A DNA stretch of 22,838 nt from Candidatus Njordarchaeota archaeon (GTDB lineage: Archaea > Asgardarchaeota > Njordarchaeia > Njordarchaeales > Njordarchaeaceae). The notes beneath the pieces were generated by a model. The model saw nothing but the letters and a program-made list of their open reading frames with translations, was not told the DNA's origin and searched no databases. The position numbers and the translations under genes were made by a program. Location of the stretch: assembly GCA_029856625.1 (NCBI GenBank), contig JAHKLG010000007.1, positions 1 through 22,838 on the forward strand, given 5' to 3'. Below, one piece after another: positions 7,508 through 15,857 of this stretch; the stretch's first letter is position 1, and every line of letters begins with the position of its first letter.

Positions 7508-7884
7508 AAATACATTTTAACACTTAGCAGAAATTTCATTAGAAATATTTACAATTTTTTGAGTATTGTTTGAAGTTTTCTTTGGAATCTCTTACATTAT
7601 CCTCAAGAAAGAAATTCATCTAACATTGACTAGCAATGACCATTATCTAAAGGAGAATTATTGAGTTCTCGGCATTAAGGAGATTGTAGGATTATGATTT
7701 TTAAGTTAGGAATTAACGAAGTCTGAGAAAAGAAGCAAAAGAATTGGTCATGAGAACTTTATAAGGAGATCTATTGAACCCTATTAAAGACTAGAAGAAA
7801 GTGAGATTACCAACAGCATTAATTATTAAATTCCTCCTGAAGAAGGAATCGTATTGTAAATTAACTCTCGTATAATGGGTTTTC
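7508..7884. other. Gene-free stretch before NOG1
   Basis: 377 AT-rich bases. I see no open frame with family features, no tRNA, no C/D-box pair in proper spacing on either strand, and no clear repeat. TATA-like words occur, for example ACTTTATAAGG near 7756-7766 and ATTATTAAATT near 7833-7843. One of them probably serves the NOG1 gene, and the left end probably holds the end of the membrane protein transcript. Nothing more can be supported. Confidence 0.4.
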
Positions 7885-9003
7885 ATGATGTCTGAGGTCT
7901 CTTCAAACGAAGCGGTAGGTACTAAGGTTAGGAAAGGAAACCCCTTTAGGGGAATTTACATACCACCGACGCCAGACGATATTATTGGCCCAGCCCTTCG
8001 TAAAGCAAAGAGTATTTCTCCAAAAATAAGTGGGAAAAAAGACCCTATTCTTCAGAAAAAAGCTGTCGTAATAACTAGGATAAAAGTATTCAGTGAAGAA
8101 CTCTCAAATCGATTAATAGAGATAGTAAAGCGTTGCCCATCTATTGAGAAGATGCATCCATTTTACTTAGCGGCTATGGAAATATGGCTTTCAAAGGATA
8201 GTTACAAGAAAGCACTCGCAAAGATTCACGGTGCCTCAAAAGTTATTCGTAAAATAACTAGAAATTGCATATTCAAAATAAAGAGCGTAAGAAAAGATGA
8301 ATTAACACCAACAAGCGAAGTGCTTAAACAGATTGATAAGCTACGTCGAGAAGCTTATGGAAGGTTGTCTTCAGTAGTAAAGAGTCTAAAAAAGGAACTT
8401 AATATCTTAGCAGAGATCGTTAAGAAAATGAAGAGGGTTCCAGATTATGATCCAGCACTGCCAACAGTTGTTGTCGCGGGGCCACCCAACACTGGGAAAA
8501 GTTCATTTGTTAAGACAGTATCGAACGCTAAGGTAGAGATAGCTCCCTATCCTTTCACGACTAAAAACATTACATTTGGTCATTTAGAATACAAGTTTGG
8601 GGAAGCTGTTATCAGAAGAGTACAGATAGTAGACACACCTGGACTATTCGATAGACCATTAGAGGAGAGAAAAGAACCCGAATTACTAGCTTTAAATGCT
8701 ATAAAACACTTAGCTGATATTGTCTTATTTTTGTTTGACGGTTCCCATGAAGCTGCCGTAAACGTTGACGAACAAATACGAATTTTCGAAACAGTTAAGA
8801 ATTTCTTCGGAAGCGCAAAACCATTAATCATTGCGATAAATAAGATAGATATCGCGGATGAAAAAACAACAACAAGTATTACTGAGTATCTTAAAGCGAA
8901 TGGAGAGGACGAACCGATTCTCATAAGTATAAAGGAGAAGATAAACATTGATGTGGTTTTGAGAAAGATATTAGACTTTCTTAATAGTTCTCAGAGAGCT
9001 TAA
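7885..9003 (+). CDS. NOG1-family GTPase, ribosome assembly
   Basis: 372-residue GTPase of the OBG/NOG1 group, which acts in maturation of the large ribosomal subunit. An N-terminal helical domain of about 190 residues (PTPDDIIGPALRKAKS at 28-43 is the typical NOG1 opening) precedes the G domain. G1 is GPPNTGKS (199-206), followed by the switch I block YPFTTKNITFGH (222-233), G3 DTPG (250-253) with LFDRPLEERKEPE, and G4 NKID (319-322). The eukaryotic NOG1 C-terminal extension is absent, as expected in archaea. ATG 7885 and ATG 7888 are adjacent, and no strong ribosome binding site precedes them, so a leaderless message is possible. Its last 33 bases overlap the convergent MFS gene. Confidence 0.9.
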   Translation: MMSEVSSNEAVGTKVRKGNPFRGIYIPPTPDDIIGPALRKAKSISPKISGKKDPILQKKAVVITRIKVFSEELSNRLIEIVKRCPSIEKMHPFYLAAMEIWLSKDSYKKALAKIHGASKVIRKITRNCIFKIKSVRKDELTPTSEVLKQIDKLRREAYGRLSSVVKSLKKELNILAEIVKKMKRVPDYDPALPTVVVAGPPNTGKSSFVKTVSNAKVEIAPYPFTTKNITFGHLEYKFGEAVIRRVQIVDTPGLFDRPLEERKEPELLALNAIKHLADIVLFLFDGSHEAAVNVDEQIRIFETVKNFFGSAKPLIIAINKIDIADEKTTTSITEYLKANGEDEPILISIKEKINIDVVLRKILDFLNSSQRA

Positions 9004-10398
9004 TATGATATTACGCCTAGTTTTCAGCTCCTCTCTTCTCTTATTAATATATTCAGCATATTTCAGACCAAAGATCAACCATATCACTGTGGCTAATAAT
9101 CCGAGAACTAAAGAACTAATGATGGCTTTCTTTAGAGAGCCCAAATATATGGCGAAGAAGCCAGTTATGGATATTCCGAGGCTTCTTCCGAATAGTCCGA
9201 TCAAATTAACTAATGCGAGTCCACTTCCTCTTATCTCTGGTACATTAATATCAGCTAATGCTGCTTCGCGTAATGGTTGATCAAAGGATTCAGCAAAAAT
9301 GCCAAGAGCACCTATAAGCAAGGCTATCTGAAGTTGCCTCTTGGTTTTAATGGAATAGATTGTGACTGCTAATCCTCTAATTAGATCACTCTCGTAGATC
9401 TCGAGAGGAGGGAGTAAAATTAAGAAGAGGGAGGTTGATAATATAAAAATTGAAACCATTATTGCTGCGAATATGCATTTCATGAATGGTCTCTTAGCTC
9501 CTAACATGTCCACTAGCGGAGCGAGCATTGGTTGGAAAATTCTCCCTGAACTTATTAGAGCGAGAAGGATGGAAGCTATTAAAATGCTTGAAAAGCTCCC
9601 CTTACTAATAGCATAAAGGGACCAAACAGCGAATGCGCTCCAGCTAATGCTTTGAAAGAGTATTTCTAGGACTAATAATTGATTACCTCTGTTCATAAGG
9701 AAACGCTTGTAAAGTTTCAAATTTGGTTTAAAAGGATATTTAAAGCCTAGTAATAATATATCCTTCAATTCATCTTCACTTTCTCCTCTAATGGGCTCTT
9801 TTAGAATTAGAGTTAAAAGAAATGCTAGGAAAACAAGAATAGCAACTATGGAAAAAGATAAGCGCCAATTGGAAGTTCCTGTGAATAATCCTATAGCGTA
9901 GCCAGCCCCAGAACCCAAGCTTCCTATGAGAGCGATTATGCTAAAGATCGTTGCTCTTCTGTCTAAACCGTACACATCAGATAAAATACTATAAACAATG
10001 GGATAGCTTCCACCGGCGAAAAAAGCTATAATGATCTGGTATGCAAGAAATTCTCCAAACTCCTTAACTAAACTCGTCAGAAGTGCCGAAATTAGTGTGG
10101 CTAAAAGTATCCCTAAGAGCAGTTTCTTACGTTGCTCCACCTTATCATTTATCAAGCCCCAAAAGAGCATAGAAACTCCAGTCACAAAAAGATAAGTAGC
10201 TGAGGCTAGACCCACGTATGCTTCACTAACGTTAAATTCTATTCCTATAACCGAAAAACTAGGCACAATAAGATAGTTAAATACGCTTAGAGAAAAGATG
10301 ATGTAAGCGCATATAAGGGCAATATGGTTACTTCTGTAGCCATTATACACTTTTATCCCTACTACTAATACCCTAGCATATAATTTTATCAATTGCAA
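8971..10398 (-). CDS. Major facilitator superfamily transporter
   Basis: 475 residues with the 12-helix MFS pattern. Helix 1 begins near residue 25. The motif-A loop between helices 2 and 3 is GLINDKVEQRKKLL (81-94). Helix 6 ends in LILKEPIRGE, a cytoplasmic loop of about 40 residues joins the halves, and a second motif-A-like loop is PLVDMLGAKR (294-303). Helices 10-12 follow, and the tail is strongly basic (INKRREELKTRRN). The substrate cannot be read from sequence. Start: TTG 10398 is preceded by no binding site. GTG 10350, which would begin MYNGYRSN right before helix 1, is a good alternative. It begins just after truA on the same strand and likely ends the cysS-truA-MFS transcript. Its 3' end overlaps NOG1 by 33 bases. 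Confidence 0.82.
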   Translation of the reverse strand: MQLIKLYARVLVVGIKVYNGYRSNHIALICAYIIFSLSVFNYLIVPSFSVIGIEFNVSEAYVGLASATYLFVTGVSMLFWGLINDKVEQRKKLLLGILLATLISALLTSLVKEFGEFLAYQIIIAFFAGGSYPIVYSILSDVYGLDRRATIFSIIALIGSLGSGAGYAIGLFTGTSNWRLSFSIVAILVFLAFLLTLILKEPIRGESEDELKDILLLGFKYPFKPNLKLYKRFLMNRGNQLLVLEILFQSISWSAFAVWSLYAISKGSFSSILIASILLALISSGRIFQPMLAPLVDMLGAKRPFMKCIFAAIMVSIFILSTSLFLILLPPLEIYESDLIRGLAVTIYSIKTKRQLQIALLIGALGIFAESFDQPLREAALADINVPEIRGSGLALVNLIGLFGRSLGISITGFFAIYLGSLKKAIISSLVLGLLATVIWLIFGLKYAEYINKRREELKTRRNIILSSLRTIKKV

Positions 10399-10408
10399 TG
10401 ATTTTTGT

Positions 10409-11215
10409 TCACAAAAATTTCCTAGGTGGTGGAAAAACCCAACTTCTCGAATTGATTATTGCGTCTCTTTTAGCTACATTGAGAATCCAGTTCTTCACTA
10501 TTTTTTCTGGTATTAAATAATTCCACCTACGCACGTCTTTCACTTTTGCGTGCCATAATATTAAGCCTCCAGCTGGAGCTGGAGAGATTCCCCACGGCAG
10601 TTTACGACCTAAAAGGGCACTAATAAATTCTTCTCGTGTTAATCTTTTTAGCCCAAACGCTTTTAGTAATGTCACAACGCGCCTAACTTGTTCCCACAAG
10701 AAATATTTGCCTTTGAAGAAAAAGTATTGAAAATCATTGGAGATTTTGAGTTGCACTTTTATCCTCATGCGTGTTTTTTCTAACAAACTACTGCTTCTCT
10801 TTGCGAGGGATGAAAAATCATGCTCTCTAGAATTGATAAAATCTACAGCCCATAGAATCCTATCATAATTTTCTCCGAAATCTGGTGCGATGTAGAGATA
10901 CGTCTTTAATTTAGATTTTTTCCTGGGGTGAAAATCTCTGCTTACTCGAGAGATAGCATATACGCGAATGCATTCTGGCAACTCGGCGTTTAATTTGTGA
11001 GCCGATTTGGCACTAAACTTGCCTTCAAACGAAATTATCTGGTAAACTGCATGGACTCCAGAATCCGTTCTTGACATGTATTTGATCTTATCTATATTAA
11101 TTCCAAGAGATCGTAGTGCTCTGACTATTTCTCCTTCAATCGTCGGTACATTCGGTTGCTTTGCAAAGCCATGGAATTTTGACCCATTATATGCTATAAG
11201 CAAAGCCATAGGCAT
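10409..11215 (-). CDS. truA: tRNA pseudouridine synthase TruA-like
   Basis: 268 residues, usual length for archaeal TruA/Pus3-type enzymes, which convert uridines 38-40 of the anticodon stem to pseudouridine. It opens with LLIAYNGSKFHGFAKQPNVPTIEGE, the family N-terminus. The catalytic aspartate is D51 in SRTDSGVHA. It continues with LNAELPECIRVYAISRVSRDFHPRKK, YLYIAP and the conserved FLWEQVRRVVTLL. PAPAGGLILW near the end is the second conserved block. ATG 11215 is preceded by GGATGA and, about 25 bases upstream, by a good TATA box (TATATAATT). The gene could thus be read from a near-leaderless message as well as from cysS, whose stop is 70 bases upstream. The MFS gene begins 10-58 bases downstream. 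Confidence 0.92.
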   Translation of the reverse strand: MPMALLIAYNGSKFHGFAKQPNVPTIEGEIVRALRSLGINIDKIKYMSRTDSGVHAVYQIISFEGKFSAKSAHKLNAELPECIRVYAISRVSRDFHPRKKSKLKTYLYIAPDFGENYDRILWAVDFINSREHDFSSLAKRSSSLLEKTRMRIKVQLKISNDFQYFFFKGKYFLWEQVRRVVTLLKAFGLKRLTREEFISALLGRKLPWGISPAPAGGLILWHAKVKDVRRWNYLIPEKIVKNWILNVAKRDAIINSRSWVFPPPRKFL

Positions 11216-11233
11216 GGTTCATCCTTTTTTAGC

Positions 11234-11248
11234 AAATTATATAGCTAA
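11234..11248 (-). promoter_or_regulatory. TATA box upstream of truA
   Basis: The minus strand reads GCTATATAATTTG, with the TATA core about 25 bases before ATG 11215. Transcription would start at or next to the initiation codon. This is a clear archaeal-type element and suggests truA and the MFS gene can be expressed apart from cysS. Confidence 0.45.
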
Positions 11249-11285
11249 ATGGAGTATAGGAAAATGAAGTAATCCTAGGATTTCC

Positions 11286-12758
11286 TTATACAGTAATTCT
11301 CCAGATTGTGCCCTCTCTTGTATCCTCTAAAATTATTCCTAGCTCCCGTAATTCTTCCCGAATTTTATCCGCGAGGTCATAAATTTTTCTCTTCCTTAAT
11401 TCTGAGCGGACATTTACTATGAGTTCAAGAAGATCCTTAGCTAAGCCCTTCATCTCAAGCTTTTCACTAGTAGCAAATTTAGATACGTCTTTTCCCCTCT
11501 TCTTTTTCTCCTCTATTCTTTGTTCTCGATTCTGCTCTAGTATTCCGAGGATACCCCCTAACTCTCTAAGAAGAGTAATGTAAGCGGCTATTTGAGACTT
11601 ACTTAGTTTCTTTAACTTTTTGGAAAGTTCTTCGGCTATCTTATGAAGAATAGCTAAAGCTTTGGGAGTGTTTAGATCATTAGATAATGCTTCTAAAAAT
11701 TCCCTCTTATAATTTTCTAGTGTTCTTTTTTCTTCTCCTAATTCTCCCTCTGGAGCTTTTCCGAGGTATTCTTTAGCTTTAAATATTGTTATATAAAGCG
11801 AGTCGAGAGCTTTTTCCGCGTTTTTAAGCTGTTCCAAAGAGAAATCTATAGGTTTTCTATAATGAGTTTGAATTGCCCAATACCGAATAGTCTCAGCGTC
11901 GAATTCTTTAAGCACATCCTTCACAGCAACGATGTTTCCAAGAGATTTGGACATTTTTTCTTTTTTCACAGTAACTAAGCCTACATGGAACCAATATCTA
12001 GCGAAAATTTTTCCTGTAGCTGCTTCTGATTGGGCTATTTCATTCTCATGGTGCGGGAAGATAAGATCCATTCCACCTCCATGGATATCTATTGTTTCAC
12101 CCAAATATTTCATGGCCATTGCCGAGCATTCTATGTGCCAACCTGGTCGTCCCCGCCCCCACGGAGAGGGCCAATTAGGTTCTCCCGGCTTAGCGGCTTT
12201 CCACAATGCGAAATCTGCTGGATTTCTTTTATGAGGTGAAGGTTCTATCCTTGCACCAGCTATTAATTGCTCAAGTTTCTGACCAGATAATTTTCCGTAT
12301 TCTTTGAATTTTGATACATTGAAATATACGTCGCCGTTATCTGCTACATACGCGTATCCTCTCGCTAATAATTTTTTTATTAATTCAATTATTTCTGGAA
12401 TATGCCCAGTCGCTCGTGGTTCCACATTTGGCGGGATCAACTTAAGTTCCCTGGATACTTCATAGAATTCTCTAGCATATTTTTCGGCTACTTCAAAGGG
12501 AGTTATTCCAAGTTTTTTGGCTTTTGCGATTATTTTATCATCAATGTCAGTAATGTTTCTCACATAAAATACTTGATAACCTAGGTATTTGAGGAACCTG
12601 ATGAATACATCAAATGAAATATATGCTCTTGCGTGACCTATATGAGGAGAATCCTGGACAGTTGGACCGCAGAAATAGGCCTTAACTTTCATATTATCAA
12701 GAGGTTTAAATTCTTCAACTTGTTTCGTTAAAGTGTTATATATCCTTATTTTTAACAT
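11286..12758 (-). CDS. cysS: Cysteinyl-tRNA synthetase
   Basis: Class I synthetase, 490 residues from ATG 12758. HIGH motif at 39-42 (PHIGHARAY) and KMSKS at 268-272 (KEKMSKSLGN). The four zinc ligands that read cysteine are in place: C30 (FCGPTV), C211 (HIECS), H236 and E240 (PHHENE). The catalytic GWHIECSAMA and DIHGGGMDLIFPHHENE blocks are intact. A helical C-terminal domain contains a charged insertion (EEKKKRGKDVSKF). I chose ATG 12758 because MLKIRIYNTLTKQVEEF matches the usual CysRS N-terminus. A TTG at 12779 and a GTG at 12773 are upstream options close to the sequence GGGGGTGA. Having cysS shows direct charging rather than only the Sep-tRNA route. A matching tRNA-Cys gene lies at 15444-15517. 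Confidence 0.95.
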   Translation of the reverse strand: MLKIRIYNTLTKQVEEFKPLDNMKVKAYFCGPTVQDSPHIGHARAYISFDVFIRFLKYLGYQVFYVRNITDIDDKIIAKAKKLGITPFEVAEKYAREFYEVSRELKLIPPNVEPRATGHIPEIIELIKKLLARGYAYVADNGDVYFNVSKFKEYGKLSGQKLEQLIAGARIEPSPHKRNPADFALWKAAKPGEPNWPSPWGRGRPGWHIECSAMAMKYLGETIDIHGGGMDLIFPHHENEIAQSEAATGKIFARYWFHVGLVTVKKEKMSKSLGNIVAVKDVLKEFDAETIRYWAIQTHYRKPIDFSLEQLKNAEKALDSLYITIFKAKEYLGKAPEGELGEEKRTLENYKREFLEALSNDLNTPKALAILHKIAEELSKKLKKLSKSQIAAYITLLRELGGILGILEQNREQRIEEKKKRGKDVSKFATSEKLEMKGLAKDLLELIVNVRSELRKRKIYDLADKIREELRELGIILEDTREGTIWRITV

Positions 12759-12799
12759 TCCAAAGTACTTCACCCCCAATCTCTGGGAAAGGGTTATCT

Positions 12800-12814
12800 T
12801 AGAATTATATCTCT
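12800..12814. promoter_or_regulatory. Shared TATA element between cysS and tmcA
   Basis: AGAATTATATCTC reads as a TATA-like word on both strands (GATATAATTC on the minus strand). It lies about 25 bases before 12780 on one side and before 12833 on the other. It is the only AT-rich core in this 96-base gap, so both genes may use it or overlapping elements. Confidence 0.35.
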
Positions 12815-12854
12815 TTCGACTATGCAGAAACTCTATTTAACTATAGTGATCCTA

Positions 12855-15437
12855 ATGAGTACACACCAGAAAGATCCATGGACGAGATTCTTAGAGAAAT
12901 ACAATAAGTTAAGAAAAGAGGGAAGACAATTATCAAAGACATATTTCAGCCAGCTTATTGTTAGAGCAATTAGATCTGCATACAAAAGTAATCATAGACG
13001 ATTATTCGTATTAGCTGGTACAGATTATCTAAAATGCGTTAAAAAAGCAGCGGAAATAATTGAGAAGATGATCAAGATTAGAGATCTCGAGAATATTAAT
13101 ATTTTATACGTAGGATACGAACCCAAGGAATTGCCAGAAAAAATGCATGCTGATTCTTTGGAAAAGGATTTAAAGAAGTTGCCAGTGAGATTTGAGAGAA
13201 TTCCTTTCGCTTTAAGCACAATTGCTATGGGGAGAACCTATGATATCGTTGTCATTGATTTTACTCGGGATGTACCACCCAACGACATTGGGCGGTTAGT
13301 TGAAACCGTTAGGGGAGGGGGCCTCATTATATTTATTGTCCCACCTATACACAAATGGGCGGAATTAAAAACAGCATTCCATAGATATATCACTACCATT
13401 CCATGGAAGCTTGAGGATGTTCCAGGACGATTCATAAAGAGAATAATAAAGAAACTTTTTGAGCATGATGGAATCTACGTGATCGATCTTGACGAGAATA
13501 TTGTGATTAAAAGCTCAAAGGAATCCGAAAAATTGAAGGCGCCTGAGAGGAAGAAGTTTGAAATTCCAAAGGATATAAGGTTACCAAAAATAATATACAG
13601 AATGGCACTGACACAAGATCAAATCAATGCGCTAAAAGCATTAGAGTTTCTACTAAACAGACCAAAAGAAGGTATTACCCGAACAGTTATACTCACGGCT
13701 GATCGCGGTAGGGGAAAAAGCGCAGCTGTTGGTCTATTCCTTGGTTCTCTAGCAAAAATTTATGCAGGAAGAGGGGCTTTTGGTAGATTTGTAATAATCG
13801 TCACAGCCCCCACTGAGTATAATGTCTATACTCTCTTTGAGTTTGCGGAAAAAGCACTAAAAGCCTTGGGTGAAAATCCTAAAGTTTATAGAAAACCCCT
13901 AGAGATAAGAGGGAGAGGGTACGTCATAGCTTATGTTCCCCCAGCCGATGCACCAAAGATTGCAAGAAGAGAAAAAGCTGAGATTATTGCTGTAGATGAA
14001 GCTGCGGGAATACCCGTACCCATCCTAATGAAGTTATTAAGATCCGCTCCCAGAGTAGTTTACTCATCAACGATTCACGGTTATGAAGGCGCTGGTAGAG
14101 GCTTCTCCGTAAGGTTTCTCAAAAATATTAAGGAGAGAGAAGATATTGAGTTCATTCATACAGAATTGGAAGAACCGATAAGATATGCACCCAACGATCC
14201 GATTGAGAGGTGGTTATTCGATACATTACTCTTGGACGCAGAGCCAGTTAAATTGAATGAAGAAGACATACAAGATGTGGAATCATTAAACGTTAAGCTA
14301 GAAAAAGCGGATCTTGATGAATGGTTATTAGGAAGTAAAGAAGATCTTCTTAGACAGTTCATAGGAATATATGTCTTTGCACACTATAGGAATGAGCCTA
14401 AAGACCTCGCCATAATGGCGGACGCCCCACATTATGAGGCATACGCATTAAGAACAACTTCTGGTAAAATTGTAACAGCCCTATTAGTTGCTAAAGAAGG
14501 AGGCTTGCCAAAATCTGTGATTATGGAAGTATATAAAGATAAGTCAGCAGAGCCCTCTGGTCATCTGATCCCAATCGCAATCGAGAAGCATTTCCGCTCA
14601 ATAACATTTCCACAATTGATGGGATATCGAATAGTCAGAATAGCTACACACCCAGATATAATGAGGCGAGGGCTTGGAAGTAAAGCATTAGAATGGTTAG
14701 CAAAGATAGCTATAGAAAAGGGTATGGCTTGGATAGGAGCGGGATTTGGAGCTAGTGAAGAACTTCTCAGGTTCTGGCTGAAGAATAGATTCGTACCAAT
14801 ACACGTATCACCGATGAGGCATAGGGTTTCTGGCGAATATACAACAATAGTGATAAAGCCTCTAAGGAAGGATTTAGAGTCTCTAATTAGAGAATATTAT
14901 AGAGAGTTCAGAATAAGATTCGTTGAATGGTTAAGGTACGTCCACTATGACATGGAACCTAGATTAGCGAGATTATTGCTCAAAGGAGGATATATCTGGG
15001 AACGCGTCGAAAAACCTTTCCATTACGAGCCAAGATTAACAGAGATTCAAAAGAAAAGAATAGTTGCATACCATTTGGGAATACTAAGCTATGAATTAGT
15101 ATCAGACGCTATCCAGGAACTTGTTAAAGCATACTTCATTGATGAAGATCCATCTAAACCAGATCTAGATGAAACAAGTGAGTTATTATTAATCTGTAGA
15201 GTTCTACAAGCTCGTACATGGTCACAGACATTCGATCTATTAGAATTAGATATTTCAAAGAAGAAGGCTACTAAATTATTTGGAGCGGCTATCAACACCC
15301 TTTACAAGTACTTCGTAAAAGCACGTGAAAGAGCAGAGGAGGCTGAAAAACTAGGGGTGAAAGAAATAGAAATCACTGAAGAGTGGCGAGAGGGGAAGGT
15401 AACAGAAATAGAGGAGGATTATGAGAGAGCAGTATAA
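12855..15437 (+). CDS. tmcA: RNA cytidine acetyltransferase TmcA (Kre33/NAT10)
   Basis: ATP-dependent N4-acetylation of cytidine in tRNA, and in hyperthermophilic archaea also in rRNA. 860 residues with the full family layout: N-terminal DUF1726-type domain (about 1-200), then a RecA-like helicase domain with Walker A DRGRGKS (283-289, K288) and Walker B VDEAAG (D381, E382). Next comes the GNAT acetyltransferase domain with the acetyl-CoA loop RRGLG (604-608, in ATHPDIMRRGLGSKAL), and last a helical tRNA-binding C-terminus. Length fits archaeal and eukaryotic members rather than the shorter bacterial TmcA. ATG 12855 is preceded by GTGAT at 12845. An in-frame ATG at 12822 would add eleven hydrophobic residues and lacks such a site. 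The gene stands alone, divergent from cysS and convergent with tRNA-Cys. Confidence 0.94.
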   Translation: MSTHQKDPWTRFLEKYNKLRKEGRQLSKTYFSQLIVRAIRSAYKSNHRRLFVLAGTDYLKCVKKAAEIIEKMIKIRDLENINILYVGYEPKELPEKMHADSLEKDLKKLPVRFERIPFALSTIAMGRTYDIVVIDFTRDVPPNDIGRLVETVRGGGLIIFIVPPIHKWAELKTAFHRYITTIPWKLEDVPGRFIKRIIKKLFEHDGIYVIDLDENIVIKSSKESEKLKAPERKKFEIPKDIRLPKIIYRMALTQDQINALKALEFLLNRPKEGITRTVILTADRGRGKSAAVGLFLGSLAKIYAGRGAFGRFVIIVTAPTEYNVYTLFEFAEKALKALGENPKVYRKPLEIRGRGYVIAYVPPADAPKIARREKAEIIAVDEAAGIPVPILMKLLRSAPRVVYSSTIHGYEGAGRGFSVRFLKNIKEREDIEFIHTELEEPIRYAPNDPIERWLFDTLLLDAEPVKLNEEDIQDVESLNVKLEKADLDEWLLGSKEDLLRQFIGIYVFAHYRNEPKDLAIMADAPHYEAYALRTTSGKIVTALLVAKEGGLPKSVIMEVYKDKSAEPSGHLIPIAIEKHFRSITFPQLMGYRIVRIATHPDIMRRGLGSKALEWLAKIAIEKGMAWIGAGFGASEELLRFWLKNRFVPIHVSPMRHRVSGEYTTIVIKPLRKDLESLIREYYREFRIRFVEWLRYVHYDMEPRLARLLLKGGYIWERVEKPFHYEPRLTEIQKKRIVAYHLGILSYELVSDAIQELVKAYFIDEDPSKPDLDETSELLLICRVLQARTWSQTFDLLELDISKKKATKLFGAAINTLYKYFVKARERAEEAEKLGVKEIEITEEWREGKVTEIEEDYERAV

Positions 15438-15443
15438 TACAGT

Positions 15444-15517
15444 TGGAGCGGGGGGCGGGACTCGAACCCGCGTCCACGGATCTGCAGTCCGCCGCCTTAC
15501 CCCTCGGCAACCCCCGC
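15444..15517 (-). tRNA. tRNA-Cys (GCA), CCA encoded
   Basis: A complete cloverleaf on the minus strand. The acceptor is GCGGGGG/CCCCCGC with discriminator U73 (required by CysRS) and a genomically encoded CCA. The D arm has GCC/GGC plus a G-A closing mismatch and loop AGGGGTA. The anticodon arm is GCGGA-CTGCAGA-TCCGT with anticodon GCA. The variable region is GGAC. The T arm is GCGGG-TTCGAGT-CCCGC. There is no intron. The 3' end lies 6 bases beyond the stop of tmcA, tail to tail. Nearly all pairs are G-C, which suits a hyperthermophile. Confidence 0.95.
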
Positions 15518-15559
15518 AGGAGTAAACTCTTTCTTCATAAAAAAATTCTCTCGAATGAC

Positions 15560-15576
15560 TTCCTTATAAAATTTTA
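15560..15576 (-). promoter_or_regulatory. TATA box for tRNA-Cys
   Basis: The minus strand reads AATTTTATAAGG about 50 bases before the tRNA. A start 25 bases on would give a leader of about 25 nt, which RNase P would have to remove. It separates the tRNA from the C/D-box RNA upstream on the same strand. Confidence 0.4.
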
Positions 15577-15594
15577 CTCTACTTTTCTAAAGCC

Positions 15595-15643
15595 TCAGAG
15601 AGGGGGCGTTACATCATCTTTCAGATCCGGTTATTTTCATCAT
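15595..15643 (-). ncRNA. C/D-box guide sRNA
   Basis: The minus strand holds a nearly textbook archaeal C/D sRNA in 49 nt. C box ATGATGA (15643-15637), a 12-nt guide AAATAACCGGAT, D' box CTGA (15624-15621), a 3-nt spacer AAG, C' box ATGATGT (15617-15611, one change), a 12-nt guide AACGCCCCCTCT, and D box CTGA (15598-15595). Both guides are exactly 12 nt. Such RNAs direct fibrillarin to 2'-O-methylate the target nucleotide opposite position 5 upstream of D or D'. Predicted targets are G in ATCCG (D' guide) and G in AGAGG (D guide). Their location in rRNA or tRNA is not identified here. A TATA-like TATAGTATAATTC near 15679-15692 could start transcription about 18 bases before the C box. Confidence 0.75.
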
Positions 15644-15678
15644 TATAGTGAGATTTATATCAAAGAGGAAGTCTAGCG

Positions 15679-15693
15679 AATTATACTATACAA
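15679..15693 (-). promoter_or_regulatory. Possible TATA element for the C/D-box RNA
   Basis: TATAGTATAATTC on the minus strand; a start about 25 bases downstream falls near 15661, before the C box at 15643. A second TATA-like word (TATAAAT, 15659-15653) is too close to the C box to serve. Confidence 0.3.
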
Positions 15694-15762
15694 AACTTTC
15701 TATCTCGTAGCATTTTTGAGATAAATCATTATGAAAGTATGGAAGATATTGATCGTAAAACC

Positions 15763-15776
15763 ATAAATTTAAAAAT
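15763..15776 (+). promoter_or_regulatory. TATA box for initiator tRNA-Met
   Basis: ATAAATTTAAAAAT lies about 90 bases before the tRNA. The expected transcription start near 15796 would place the left arm of the flanking inverted repeat (15828-15841) inside the precursor, so both arms can pair in the RNA. Confidence 0.45.
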
Positions 15777-15827
15777 CTCACAAGAAGGGGAGAATTAGTA
15801 TTATTGAGAATGATTCCTAGTTTGAGT

Positions 15828-15841
15828 GGGGCAAGGGGCGG
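15828..15841 (+). repeat. Left arm of inverted repeat around initiator tRNA
   Basis: GGGGCAAGGGGCGG is a perfect 14-bp inverted match to 15985-15998. After AAA the pairing resumes as GGCGG (15845-15849) with CCGCC (15979-15983). The arms enclose the whole tRNA gene with its intron. Confidence 0.85.
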
Positions 15842-15857
15842 AAAGGCGGGCTGAAGC

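Noticed and set aside
11932..12239. Two overlapping plus-strand frames opposite cysS
   Set aside because: They lie opposite the zinc-site and KMSKS blocks of CysRS. Their low-complexity Pro/Gly/Arg content reflects those conserved codons read backwards.
15443..15676. Plus-strand open frame across tRNA-Cys and the C/D-box RNA
   Set aside because: It begins inside the antisense of the tRNA, has no ribosome binding site and no protein-like pattern. The RNA genes on the other strand explain the region.
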